NCBI GenBank assembly: GCA_947039985.1
Contig: CAMRAP010000004.1
Location: 1 to 24,216 of the forward strand
Origin: an uncultured Odoribacter sp.
Lineage (GTDB): Bacteria > Bacteroidota > Bacteroidia > Bacteroidales > Marinifilaceae
Reading direction: 5' to 3'
Length of the DNA stretch: 24,216 nt
Shown here piece by piece: positions 14,063 to 22,409 of the stretch; positions within the stretch are counted from its first letter, which is position 1, and each line of letters opens with the position of its first letter. The notes under the pieces are model-generated. The model was given only the letters and a program-made list of their open reading frames with translations. It made no database searches and was not told the origin of the DNA. Made by a program: the position numbers and the translations under genes.

Positions 14063-15532
14063 ATGGATAGCGATATGAAAAAATTAAAAGACTTACTCGT
14101 TGGGGTAAAAATTATAAATGCAATTGGAGATTTAGATATTGAGATCGAGAAAGTGCATTTTGATTCACGCAAAGTTTGTGCAGGTGATTTATTTGTTGCT
14201 CAACGAGGAGTGAGTACAGATGGGCATATTTTTATTGCGCAAGTCATAGAACAAGGAGCAGTGGTTATTGTGTGTGAAGAACTACCCAGTAATCTATCGG
14301 AAGCTGTTGTTTATATTGTGGTGGGTGATACTTCCTTTGCATTGGGAATTATAGCCTCAAATTATTACGACAATCCATCTCGTTCTTTAAAATTTGTGGG
14401 TATCACTGGTACCAATGGAAAAACAACAACAGCGACTTTATTATATGATCTGGCTCGTTTAGCAGGGCATAAAGTGGGCTTATTATCCACTGTTTGCAAT
14501 TATATTGGAGATGAAAAAATAGATGCAACACACACCACTCCTGATGCCGTTGCTATCAATCAGTATATGCGTCGTATGGTGGATGTTGGTTGTGAATTCT
14601 GTTTTATGGAGGTTAGTTCACATGCTATCAGTCAGAAAAGAATTGCTGGTTTAGATTTTGATGGAGGAATCTTTTCAAATATTACCCATGATCATTTGGA
14701 TTATCACAAGACTTTTAGATCTTATATAGAGGCTAAAAAAGGATTTTTTGATTATCTGCCCTCTCATGCTTTTGCATTGACAAATATGGATGATAAAAAT
14801 GGAATGCTTATGTTGCAAAATACCGTTGCAAGGAAGTATACCTACTCTTGTCGTTCAATGGCAGATCTGAATTGTAAAATTATAGAGAAGCGTTTAGATG
14901 GAACATTGCTGAAATTGGATGGTGTAGAGGTCTGGACTAAATTCACAGGAGATTTTAATGCCTATAATATTTTAGCTGTTTATGCTTCTGCTTGTTTATT
15001 AGGACTAGTCAAAGAAGATGTATTAAAACACATTAGTATGCTGACTCCTGTTACTGGTCGCTTTGAGACGATTATATCAAAAACAGGAGTGATGGCAGTC
15101 GTAGATTATGCTCATACTCCAGATGCTGTTGAAAATGTGCTATCTACTATAAAAGGATTATTAGGAAAAAACAATATCGTCATAACAGTTGTCGGTGCGG
15201 GTGGAGATCGTGACAAGACGAAGCGTCCAGAGATGGCAAATGTTGCTTGTCGATATAGTGATAAAATAATATTAACATCGGACAATCCAAGATCTGAAGA
15301 GCCTGAGGATATTATTCGAGATATGCAGGCAGGAGTGAAGGATGAATATCGTGATAAAGTGGAGTCTGTAACAGATCGTAAAGAGGCGATTCAAAAGGCA
15401 CTTTTGATGGCAAAGCAGGGAGATATTGTTTTGGTGGCAGGTAAAGGGCATGAAAATTATCAAGAGATCAAAGGAGTGAAATATCATTTTGATGACAGAG
15501 AGGTGATTAGAGAGTTGTTTGCTTGCTCTTAA
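14063..15532 (+). CDS. murE: UDP-MurNAc-tripeptide synthetase MurE (probably meso-DAP adding)
   Basis: A 489-residue cytoplasmic ATP-dependent ligase that adds the third amino acid to UDP-MurNAc-L-Ala-D-Glu. An N-terminal UDP-binding domain (FDSRKVCAGDLFVAQRG near residue 30) is followed by the Mur ligase P-loop GTNGKTT (116-122, Lys120). Then come the central domain with FMEVSSHAISQKRI and HDHLDYHKT, and the C-terminal domain with VVDYAHTPDA. DNPR at 407-410 followed by SEEP is the signature of enzymes using meso-diaminopimelate in place of lysine, so DAP-type peptidoglycan is inferred. Starts at ATG 14063 or 14075 are both possible. It is the widest-spaced upstream neighbour of mraY (71 bases). 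Confidence 0.95.
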   Translation: MDSDMKKLKDLLVGVKIINAIGDLDIEIEKVHFDSRKVCAGDLFVAQRGVSTDGHIFIAQVIEQGAVVIVCEELPSNLSEAVVYIVVGDTSFALGIIASNYYDNPSRSLKFVGITGTNGKTTTATLLYDLARLAGHKVGLLSTVCNYIGDEKIDATHTTPDAVAINQYMRRMVDVGCEFCFMEVSSHAISQKRIAGLDFDGGIFSNITHDHLDYHKTFRSYIEAKKGFFDYLPSHAFALTNMDDKNGMLMLQNTVARKYTYSCRSMADLNCKIIEKRLDGTLLKLDGVEVWTKFTGDFNAYNILAVYASACLLGLVKEDVLKHISMLTPVTGRFETIISKTGVMAVVDYAHTPDAVENVLSTIKGLLGKNNIVITVVGAGGDRDKTKRPEMANVACRYSDKIILTSDNPRSEEPEDIIRDMQAGVKDEYRDKVESVTDRKEAIQKALLMAKQGDIVLVAGKGHENYQEIKGVKYHFDDREVIRELFACS

Positions 15533-15603
15533 TGTGAGTTGAATCGTATTGTAAATAAATGGAGTTATTATTGGTTTAAGGCTGAATTTTTAAATTATAA
15601 GTT

Positions 15604-16854
15604 ATGTTTTATCATCTATTTGAGTATTTAGAAAATTGTGATCTACCTGGAGCAGGAATGTTTAAATATATTACATTTCGTTCAGCTTGTTCAATCATAC
15701 TTTCGTTGATTATAGCAACAGTGGTTGGAAGAAGAGTTATTCGTTTATTGCAGAAGCAGCAGATTGGCGAAGAGATTCGTAATTTAGGTCTTCAAGGACA
15801 AATGGAAAAAAAAGGTACTCCAACTATGGGAGGTATCATTATTATATTAGCCATCCTTATCCCTGTGTTCTTATTTGCTCGTTTGGATAATATTTATATC
15901 CAATTGATGATTATTTCAACGATATGGCTAGGAGCAATTGGCTTTGCTGACGACTATATCAAGGTTTTTCGGAAGAATAAGGATGGATTGAAAGGACGTT
16001 TTAAGGTGATAGGACAGATCGGACTTGGATTAATTGTTGGTTTAACACTCTATGTAAGCGATGATGTGGTGATTCGGGAGAAAACGCCTATATATGAGAT
16101 TGGAGTTGAAACAAGTTCTATTGATCAAGGTTTTTCTCAAGAGGGAAAGATACAGGTGTTGACAAAGGATGTAAAATCAACAAAAACAACTATTCCCTTT
16201 TTTAAAAACAATGAGTTTGATTATACCTGGTTTACGAGTTGGGCTGGAGAATATGCTGATATGTTAGGGTGGATACTTTTTGTAATTGCAACTATTTTTA
16301 TTATCACAGCTGTTTCCAATGGGGCAAATTTAACGGATGGATTAGATGGTTTGGCAACGGGTACATCTGCTATTATTGGTGCTACTTTAGGTATATTAGC
16401 TTACGTATCCGGTAATATGGTCTATGCTGATTATCTACATATTATGTATATACCACATTCGGGAGAGTTGGTTGTATTTATATCTGCTTTTATTGGTGCA
16501 ACCATCGGTTTTTTATGGTATAACTCTTATCCTGCACAGATATTTATGGGAGATACAGGTAGCTTGGCATTGGGTGGAATTATAGCTGTATTTGCTATTA
16601 TTATTCATAAAGAGCTATTAATTCCTATCTTGTGTGGTATTTTCTTGATGGAAAATGTCTCAGTTGTTCTACAAGTGACTTATTTTAAATATACTAAGCA
16701 GAGATTTGGCACTGGTCGCAGAATTTTTTTAATGGCACCATTGCATCATCATTTTCAGAAAAAAGGAATTCCAGAGCCTAAAATTGTGAATCGTTTTTGG
16801 ATTATAGGAATTATTTTGGCTGTATTGACCATTGTGACTTTGAAAATGAGATAA
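15604..16854 (+). CDS. mraY: Phospho-MurNAc-pentapeptide transferase MraY
   Basis: A 416-residue integral membrane enzyme that transfers phospho-MurNAc-pentapeptide to undecaprenyl phosphate, giving lipid I. Signature sites are DD (116-117) in GFADDYIKV, the NLTDGLDGLATG block (Asn242, Asp245, Asp248), and the HHH motif (381-383) in APLHHHFQKKG. It is longer than the roughly 360 residues of proteobacterial MraY because of an extra polar loop at about residues 158-205 (from REKTPIYEIG to the EFDYTWF region), a feature I associate with Bacteroidota MraY. About ten membrane helices are predicted. The start MFYHLFEYL matches the family. Confidence 0.96.
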   Translation: MFYHLFEYLENCDLPGAGMFKYITFRSACSIILSLIIATVVGRRVIRLLQKQQIGEEIRNLGLQGQMEKKGTPTMGGIIIILAILIPVFLFARLDNIYIQLMIISTIWLGAIGFADDYIKVFRKNKDGLKGRFKVIGQIGLGLIVGLTLYVSDDVVIREKTPIYEIGVETSSIDQGFSQEGKIQVLTKDVKSTKTTIPFFKNNEFDYTWFTSWAGEYADMLGWILFVIATIFIITAVSNGANLTDGLDGLATGTSAIIGATLGILAYVSGNMVYADYLHIMYIPHSGELVVFISAFIGATIGFLWYNSYPAQIFMGDTGSLALGGIIAVFAIIIHKELLIPILCGIFLMENVSVVLQVTYFKYTKQRFGTGRRIFLMAPLHHHFQKKGIPEPKIVNRFWIIGIILAVLTIVTLKMR

Positions 16855-16881
16855 ATAATTTGTAGATAAAAACGATTTACT

Positions 16882-18222
16882 ATGTTGAATTTAGTTGTTT
16901 TAGGAGGTGGTGAAAGTGGAGTTGGAGCTGCTTTATTAGGAAAAAAGATAGGCTATAAAGTTTTTTTATCCGATAAATCAACTTTGACAGATTCTTATAG
17001 AAAGGTATTGCTTGAGCACAAACTAGAGTTTGAAGAAGGTAGGCATACTGAAGAGCGTATTTTTGCTGCAAACCTTGTTGTAAAAAGTCCGGGAATACCA
17101 GATACAGTACCCTTGATAGTCAAATTACGCTCTTTAGGCGTAGAGGTGATTTCAGAGATTGAATTTTCGGGACGAAATTCTTCTGCAAAATATGTCTGTA
17201 TCACTGGTAGCAATGGAAAAACCACAACCACTTTATTGACTCACCATATTTTAACTCATGCGGGTATTGATGTGGGATTGGCAGGTAATATCGGAAAAAG
17301 TTTAGCTGCTCAGGTAGCAGAAAATGCCCACTCACTTTACGTGCTTGAGTTATCTAGCTTTCAGTTGGATACGATGTATCAATTTAAAGCTGATGTGGCT
17401 GTGATGATGAATATAACTCCAGATCATTTAGATAGATACGACTATAAATTTGAAAATTATATTGATTCTAAGTTTCGCATATTGAACAATATGTGTGCAG
17501 AAGATCTGTTTATATATTGTGAAGATAGCGAGGCTGTTGTGTGTAAATGCGTTGACACAGAGATTGTTCCCGAATCAATCGGATTTAGTTATAAAGAGCA
17601 AGTTGTTAAGAGTGGAGCACGAATGGAAGGAGATATACTTGTTGTTCGAATGCATGAAAAGGAATTTAGAATCAATAAATCTGAAATAAGTATCAAAGGT
17701 CGCCATAATGTTTATAATGCAATGGCAGCTATTTTGGTTTGTATGTACATGGGAATTACAGACGACCTAATAGCTGAGGGATTGCGTAATTTTTCTCAGG
17801 TAGAACATCGTTTGGAAACTGTAATGTTGGAGGATGGAATCACTTACATCAATGATTCAAAGGCAACGAATGTTGATTCTGCTTGGTATGCATTGGATAG
17901 TATGACAAGACCAGTGGTTTGGATTGCAGGAGGTACCGACAAAGGAAATGATTATAGCGTTCTACTTGATTTAGTACGAGAAAAAGTGAAGGTTTTAATT
18001 TGTATGGGAATAGATAATCAAAAGCTAATAGAAACTTTTGGTTCAATTTGTGAAGTGGTGAATACCCATAGCTTAGCAGATGCTATGCAGGCAGTATATT
18101 CCTATTCTAAATCTGGAGACACAGTTCTACTCTCGCCTTGTTGTGCTAGTTTTGATTTGTTCAAAAGCTATGAAGATCGAGGAAGGCAGTTTAAAGTGGC
18201 CGTTTTAGAGTTGAAAAAATAA
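16882..18222 (+). CDS. murD: UDP-MurNAc-L-alanine:D-glutamate ligase MurD
   Basis: A 446-residue cytoplasmic Mur ligase that adds D-glutamate to UDP-MurNAc-L-Ala. The N-terminal Rossmann-like domain begins LVVLGGGESGVGAALL and includes KSPGIPDTVP. The P-loop is GSNGKTT (109-115, Lys113). LELSSFQLD and MNITPDHLDRYD follow, and the C-terminal domain has INDSKATNVDS and the late LLSPCCASFDLF block, both typical of MurD. Length is normal. It starts 27 bases after mraY and is followed 28 bases later by ftsW. Confidence 0.97.
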   Translation: MLNLVVLGGGESGVGAALLGKKIGYKVFLSDKSTLTDSYRKVLLEHKLEFEEGRHTEERIFAANLVVKSPGIPDTVPLIVKLRSLGVEVISEIEFSGRNSSAKYVCITGSNGKTTTTLLTHHILTHAGIDVGLAGNIGKSLAAQVAENAHSLYVLELSSFQLDTMYQFKADVAVMMNITPDHLDRYDYKFENYIDSKFRILNNMCAEDLFIYCEDSEAVVCKCVDTEIVPESIGFSYKEQVVKSGARMEGDILVVRMHEKEFRINKSEISIKGRHNVYNAMAAILVCMYMGITDDLIAEGLRNFSQVEHRLETVMLEDGITYINDSKATNVDSAWYALDSMTRPVVWIAGGTDKGNDYSVLLDLVREKVKVLICMGIDNQKLIETFGSICEVVNTHSLADAMQAVYSYSKSGDTVLLSPCCASFDLFKSYEDRGRQFKVAVLELKK

Positions 18223-18250
18223 TGGGGCATTGTAATAAATATACATCTAC

Positions 18251-19663
18251 ATGATTGATTGGAAAAAAATAATTGCATTTAAAGGGGATAAAACCATGTG
18301 GTACATGATTATCCTACTAATGCTTGTTTCTCTTATGCTAGTATATTCATCTACGGCACGATTGGCGTATAGTAAACAAGATGGTAATACATTTTTTTAT
18401 TTATTCAAGCAAATTGGCTTGTTTGTGGGTGGTTTTGGAGTGTTGTTTGTGATGCAATGTTTTTCGTGGCAATGGTTTTATCGTAATGCTAGTTTGTTGC
18501 TGTGGATTGCAGGTGGATTATTGTTATGGGCTGCATTTGGAGGTTCTAATATCAATGGAGCAGGGCGATGGATTAGAATACCAGTGATTGGAATGACATT
18601 TCAGCCTTCTGAATTTGCCAAAATAGCATTAGTTATCTACACCGCCAAATTGCTGTCCGATCTTCAGACTGTTAGAGGGTGTTCAGATGAGATATTGAAA
18701 GCATTTCTACTGCCAGCTTTGATTATCGGTTTAATATTCTTAGATGGTTTTTCAACTTCAGCTTTGATTAGTGTTGTCTGTTTAGTGCTGTTTATGATTG
18801 GGCGTGTACGGTGGATGCTACTAGGGAAAGTATGTGGAACAATGATTGTTGTATTAGGTCTTATTGTTAGTTTAGGGATATTCGTACCACAAGTAAGGGA
18901 TATGGGGCGTATTGGAACGATTGTGGCACGTATAACCGCTTTTGTTGTTCCTGGAGGAGAAAGTCAAGCGCATAAAGATTACAACTATCAATCCGATCAG
19001 GCACAAATAGCTGTTGCAAAGGGAGGAATCATGGGGTGTGGTCCAGGAAATAGTGATCAACGTAATTTTTTACCACATGCATATTCGGATTTTATCTATG
19101 CTATTATTATAGAAGAATACGGTTTGATAGGAGGCTTTTTTGTTCTCTTGTTTTATACTATTATTTTATATCGTTCAGGAGTGATTGGTCGAAAATGTAT
19201 GAAAACAGAGCATCTGAATCCACGAGGAGGACCAGAAATTTTTCCAACATTATTAGTACTTGGTCTTGGAACATCTATTGTACTTCAAGCCATGTTTCAT
19301 ATGGGAGTAAATGTGGGAGCACTGCCTGTAACGGGTCAGACTCTCCCTTTAGTGAGCCTTGGAGGTACCTCTTTGTGGTTGACCTGTGCTTCTTTTGGAA
19401 TTATTCTTGGTGTAGCTCATCGCTTTTCTCCAGAGGGAGAATCAGAAGATTTAAGTTTTAAGACTGGATTTTTTAAACGCAAAGAGAGAGAGACGAATTA
19501 TCCTCAAGAGGATTTTGATGATGAATTGTTAGATACATTTGACGATGAACTGAAAGTTGACTCAAAACCCACACAGGGTGGTCGGAGAGGTGGTCGACGC
19601 TCAATGAATGAAGTGGAAGAAGAGGATGATTTTGATATCATAGGTGATATGGGGGGGCTTTGA
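18251..19663 (+). CDS. ftsW: Septal peptidoglycan glycosyltransferase FtsW (SEDS), unusual 3' end
   Basis: A 470-residue SEDS polymerase that works with FtsI to build septal glycan from lipid II. About ten membrane helices span residues 17-400. Conserved blocks include LMLVYSSTARLAY, GAGRWIRI with FQPSEFAKIA, the long periplasmic loop with AHKDYNYQSDQAQIAVAKGG and GPGNSDQRNFLPHAYSDFIYA, and LPLVSLGGTSLW near the last helix. A charged cytoplasmic tail (about 400-470) follows, with FDDEL repeats and GGRRGGRR. The frame stops at TGA 19661-19663 right after a G7 run. A +1 shift there would continue in a plausible coding frame for 25 residues (see the next entry). The core enzyme is intact either way. 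Confidence 0.95.
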   Translation: MIDWKKIIAFKGDKTMWYMIILLMLVSLMLVYSSTARLAYSKQDGNTFFYLFKQIGLFVGGFGVLFVMQCFSWQWFYRNASLLLWIAGGLLLWAAFGGSNINGAGRWIRIPVIGMTFQPSEFAKIALVIYTAKLLSDLQTVRGCSDEILKAFLLPALIIGLIFLDGFSTSALISVVCLVLFMIGRVRWMLLGKVCGTMIVVLGLIVSLGIFVPQVRDMGRIGTIVARITAFVVPGGESQAHKDYNYQSDQAQIAVAKGGIMGCGPGNSDQRNFLPHAYSDFIYAIIIEEYGLIGGFFVLLFYTIILYRSGVIGRKCMKTEHLNPRGGPEIFPTLLVLGLGTSIVLQAMFHMGVNVGALPVTGQTLPLVSLGGTSLWLTCASFGIILGVAHRFSPEGESEDLSFKTGFFKRKERETNYPQEDFDDELLDTFDDELKVDSKPTQGGRRGGRRSMNEVEEEDDFDIIGDMGGL

Positions 19664-19739
19664 TGAAGAGGATGAAGATTTAAAAGAGGAAGGCAGAGAG
19701 GTTCTGAATGAACTAAGACGAAGGGGTAGAAGGGGATAA
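19651..19739 (+). other. Candidate +1 frameshift site and alternative FtsW tail
   Basis: The in-frame codons ATG GGG GGG CTT TGA end ftsW. A purine-rich G tract directly before CTT TGA is the arrangement of the prfB (release factor 2) +1 programmed frameshift site (AGG GGG TAT CTT TGA C). Slipping from CTT to TTT would read GAT GAA GAG and onward from 19662, adding 25 residues: an acidic block DEEDEDLKEEG, then VLNELRRRGRRG and TAA at 19737-19739. Total length would be 495 residues. The added tail continues the acidic and Arg/Gly character of the preceding tail, which argues that it is coding. A G6 allele or a G-run length error would give the same reading frame, with Phe in place of Leu at the junction. 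Confidence 0.55.
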
Positions 19740-19867
19740 ATGGAGATATTGCTATTGATTTTCGTTTAAAGTTAGAAGAAAAGACGGGACAAGCTGTTAT
19801 TGTATCTATGAATGCCAAGCAGAATGTGTTATCTGAAAATAATAGGATAGATAAAAAAGAACATTAA
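19730..19867 (+). other. Open, protein-like stretch between ftsW and murG
   Basis: The original ftsW frame is open again from 19730 to a TAA at 19865-19867. It encodes 45 codons including GDIAIDFRLKLEEKTGQAV and ending NNRIDKKEH, with codon choice like the neighbours. It lacks a good start: the first ATG in frame is at 19808, and the ATG at 19740 in another frame encodes only nine residues. It may be the remnant or a further extension of the FtsW tail, reachable by a compensating shift at the GGGG of 19732-19735, or it may be non-coding. The whole 207-base gap holds nothing else recognisable. Confidence 0.3.
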
Positions 19868-19870
19868 AAT

Positions 19871-20989
19871 ATGAAACGAGTAATTGTCAGTGGAGGAGGT
19901 ACAGGTGGACATATTTTTCCAGCCTTATCAATAGCGAATGCTTTAAAGCGTTTAGAGCCTAGTATTGAGATTTTATTTGTTGGTGCAGAGGGGAAGATGG
20001 AGATGGAAAAAGTTCCAGAGGCAGGTTATAAAATTGAGGGATTACCTATTAGGGGATTGCAGCGGCGTTTGACTTTTGAAAATGTCAAGGTGTTGTTTAA
20101 TCTTTGGAAAAGTTTGCGTAAAGCCAAAAAAATCATCAAAACATTTAAACCAGATGCGGTGGTTGGAGTGGGTGGATATGCTAGTGGTCCAATAGGGAAA
20201 GTGGCGACAAACACTGGGATTCCATTGATCTTGCAAGAACAAAATTCGTATGCAGGGATTACAAATAAATTGTTGGCTAAAAAAGCTTGTCGAATTTGTG
20301 TTGCTTATGAAGGTATGGAGCGTTTTTTTGGAGGCGACAGATTGGTGTTTACAGGAAATCCTGTACGTAAAGATATATTGGAATCGAAAGATAAGCGTGA
20401 AGAGGGAATTGCTTTCTATGGACTAGATTCAAGCAAAAAAACGGTCTTAGTTACTGGTGGCAGTTTGGGAGCAGGAACATTAAATAAAGCGATAAAGAAT
20501 CATATAGAGACTATGGCAGCTTGGGGAAATGTGCAAATATTGTGGCAGTGTGGTAGTTATTATTATGAAGATTTAAAAAAAGAGTTTGCGGATAAACTTC
20601 CAGCGAATATTTGCCTGACAGCTTTTCTAAAGCGTATGGATTTAGCGTATGCTTGTGCTGATATTGTTGTGGCTCGTGCTGGAGCAGGAACCATATCAGA
20701 GCTTTGTTTGCTTGAAAAAGTAGCTGTTTTAGTTCCTTCGCCTAATGTTGCAGAAGATCATCAAACTAAAAATGCAATGGCTCTAGTAAATAAGGATGCA
20801 GCAGTGATGATAAAAGATGTAGAGGCAGAGGAAAAATTAGAGGAGCAATTATCGCTATTGTTAAAAGATGATGCTAGACAAGGAGAATTACAGAAAAATA
20901 TTGCAACTTTGGCTGTTTATGATTCAGACCTAAAGATTGCCAAAGAGATTCTTAAAATAATAGATAAAGTGGAGGCTTGTAAGTCATAA
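19871..20989 (+). CDS. murG: UDP-GlcNAc:lipid I GlcNAc transferase MurG
   Basis: A 372-residue membrane-associated GT28 glycosyltransferase that adds GlcNAc to lipid I, giving lipid II. The N-terminal lipid I-binding domain starts with SGGGTGGHIFPALSIA (Gly loop at residues 8-13, His14) and contains VVGVGGYASGPIGKVA and LQEQNSYAGITNKLL. The C-terminal nucleotide-sugar domain has VTGGSLGAGTLNKAI, then ARAGAGTISELCLLEKVAVLVPSP and AEDHQTKNAMAL, which form the UDP-GlcNAc site. Length and motif order are standard. It starts 26 bases before the end of nothing known, following the 207-base post-ftsW gap, and murC begins 26 bases after its stop. Confidence 0.97.
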   Translation: MKRVIVSGGGTGGHIFPALSIANALKRLEPSIEILFVGAEGKMEMEKVPEAGYKIEGLPIRGLQRRLTFENVKVLFNLWKSLRKAKKIIKTFKPDAVVGVGGYASGPIGKVATNTGIPLILQEQNSYAGITNKLLAKKACRICVAYEGMERFFGGDRLVFTGNPVRKDILESKDKREEGIAFYGLDSSKKTVLVTGGSLGAGTLNKAIKNHIETMAAWGNVQILWQCGSYYYEDLKKEFADKLPANICLTAFLKRMDLAYACADIVVARAGAGTISELCLLEKVAVLVPSPNVAEDHQTKNAMALVNKDAAVMIKDVEAEEKLEEQLSLLLKDDARQGELQKNIATLAVYDSDLKIAKEILKIIDKVEACKS

Positions 20990-21015
20990 AACAAGTCTAT
21001 AAATAAATAAGTCAT

Positions 21016-22389
21016 ATGTTGAAAATAATGAATGATTCAATAAAAAACATATACTTTCTAGGGATAGGAGGGATAGGAATGAGTGCATTGGCTCGTTACT
21101 TTAAAGCAAAAAAATATACGGTAGCTGGTTATGATAAAACACCATCTCCTTTAACTGATATCCTGCAATCGAAAGAGGGTATATCAATTAATTATGAAGA
21201 TCATGAATCGGCAATATCTCCTGAATTCCATAATCCTAAAACAACATTAGTTGTATATACTCCTGCGATTCCAGTGGATAGTCAACAAATGGCTTTCTTT
21301 CAAACAAATGGCTTTGTATTGCAGAAACGAGCAGAAGTTTTAGGCATGATTTCACGTCAGGGAAAAGCAATTTGTGTGGCAGGAACACATGGAAAAACAA
21401 CCGTATCAACTATGACTGCATTTCTACTACACCATTCTGCAGTGGGGTGTAATGCATTTCTGGGGGGGATCTCTGCCAATTTTGAAACAAATTTATTGCT
21501 AGATGATAAGTCTGAATATACAGTCATAGAAGCCGATGAATTTGACCGTTCTTTTTTGCAGTTAAGTCCTGAGATTGCTGTGATTACCTCTATGGATGAG
21601 GATCATTTGGATATTTATGAAAATAAAGAAAATATAACGGAAGCATTTGAAGCATTTGCTCAAAAAGTGAAAGAGGAGGGAAAGATATTCCTAAAAGATG
21701 GATTGAGCTTAGTAAATACGACAGTAACAGGAACCTATGGGCTAGAAGAGTCTGCCGATTGTTATTCAGATCATTTGCGTATAGATGATGGATGTTACAT
21801 CTTTGATTATCATGGAATAAATGTAGATATTCAAGATTTGAAATCTGGTGTTTTTGGTCGTTTAAATGTAGAAAATTTAACAGCAGCCATTACATTGGCA
21901 TTAGAAGCGGGGGTAACAGCAGAAGAGATAAAGAAATCGTTACCTCAATACAGGGGAGTTGCTCGTAGATTTAATGTTCATATCAATGATGGTCAGCGAA
22001 TCTATATTGATGATTATGCGCATCATCCAAGTGAGATAGAGGCAACTTTACGCACTGTAAAAGAGATGTGGCCCCATAAAAAGATAAGTGTTATTTTTCA
22101 ACCTCACCTCTATACTCGTACACGGGATTTTTATATTGGTTTTGCAAAAAGTTTAAGTTTAGCCGATCAGGTTTTTCTTTTAGATATTTATCCTGCGAGG
22201 GAATTGCCTATTTCTGGAATCAGTTCTGAAATTATTTGTGAGCAACTCAGTGTTCCTGGTCGAATAATGAGCAAGGAAGCGTTGTTGGATAAAGTAGTCA
22301 CAGATTTTAAAGATGGAATTTTAATAACAATGGGGGCTGGTGATATTGATCGGATAGTTAATAAAACAGTAGAACTCCTTAAAAAATAG
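21016..22389 (+). CDS. murC: UDP-MurNAc:L-alanine ligase MurC
   Basis: A 457-residue Mur ligase that adds the first residue, L-alanine, to UDP-MurNAc in the cytoplasm. The N-terminal domain begins IYFLGIGGIGMSALARYF, diagnostic of MurC. The P-loop is GTHGKTT (123-129, Lys127). Central and C-terminal blocks include EADEFDRSFLQLSPE, TSMDEDHLDIY, GVARRFNVH and DDYAHHPSEIEATL, then FQPHLYTRTRDF. Length is typical. ATG 21016 or ATG 21028 (MNDSIKN) can be the start, since the conserved region begins after both. It lies between murG (26 bases) and ftsQ (20 bases). Confidence 0.97.
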   Translation: MLKIMNDSIKNIYFLGIGGIGMSALARYFKAKKYTVAGYDKTPSPLTDILQSKEGISINYEDHESAISPEFHNPKTTLVVYTPAIPVDSQQMAFFQTNGFVLQKRAEVLGMISRQGKAICVAGTHGKTTVSTMTAFLLHHSAVGCNAFLGGISANFETNLLLDDKSEYTVIEADEFDRSFLQLSPEIAVITSMDEDHLDIYENKENITEAFEAFAQKVKEEGKIFLKDGLSLVNTTVTGTYGLEESADCYSDHLRIDDGCYIFDYHGINVDIQDLKSGVFGRLNVENLTAAITLALEAGVTAEEIKKSLPQYRGVARRFNVHINDGQRIYIDDYAHHPSEIEATLRTVKEMWPHKKISVIFQPHLYTRTRDFYIGFAKSLSLADQVFLLDIYPARELPISGISSEIICEQLSVPGRIMSKEALLDKVVTDFKDGILITMGAGDIDRIVNKTVELLKK

Positions 22390-22409
22390 AGTAAAAATAG
22401 AGTTGAAGT

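Noticed and set aside
15566..15573. TATTATTG before mraY as an internal promoter.
   Set aside because: One mismatch to TAnnTTTG in the key TTTG part and no -33 partner. Such matches are common in AT-rich DNA, so it was not called.
19740..19769. ATG at 19740 overlapping the +1 tail stop (TAAATGG), encoding MEILLLIFV.
   Set aside because: Only nine codons. A short hydrophobic peptide with no other support is more likely chance.
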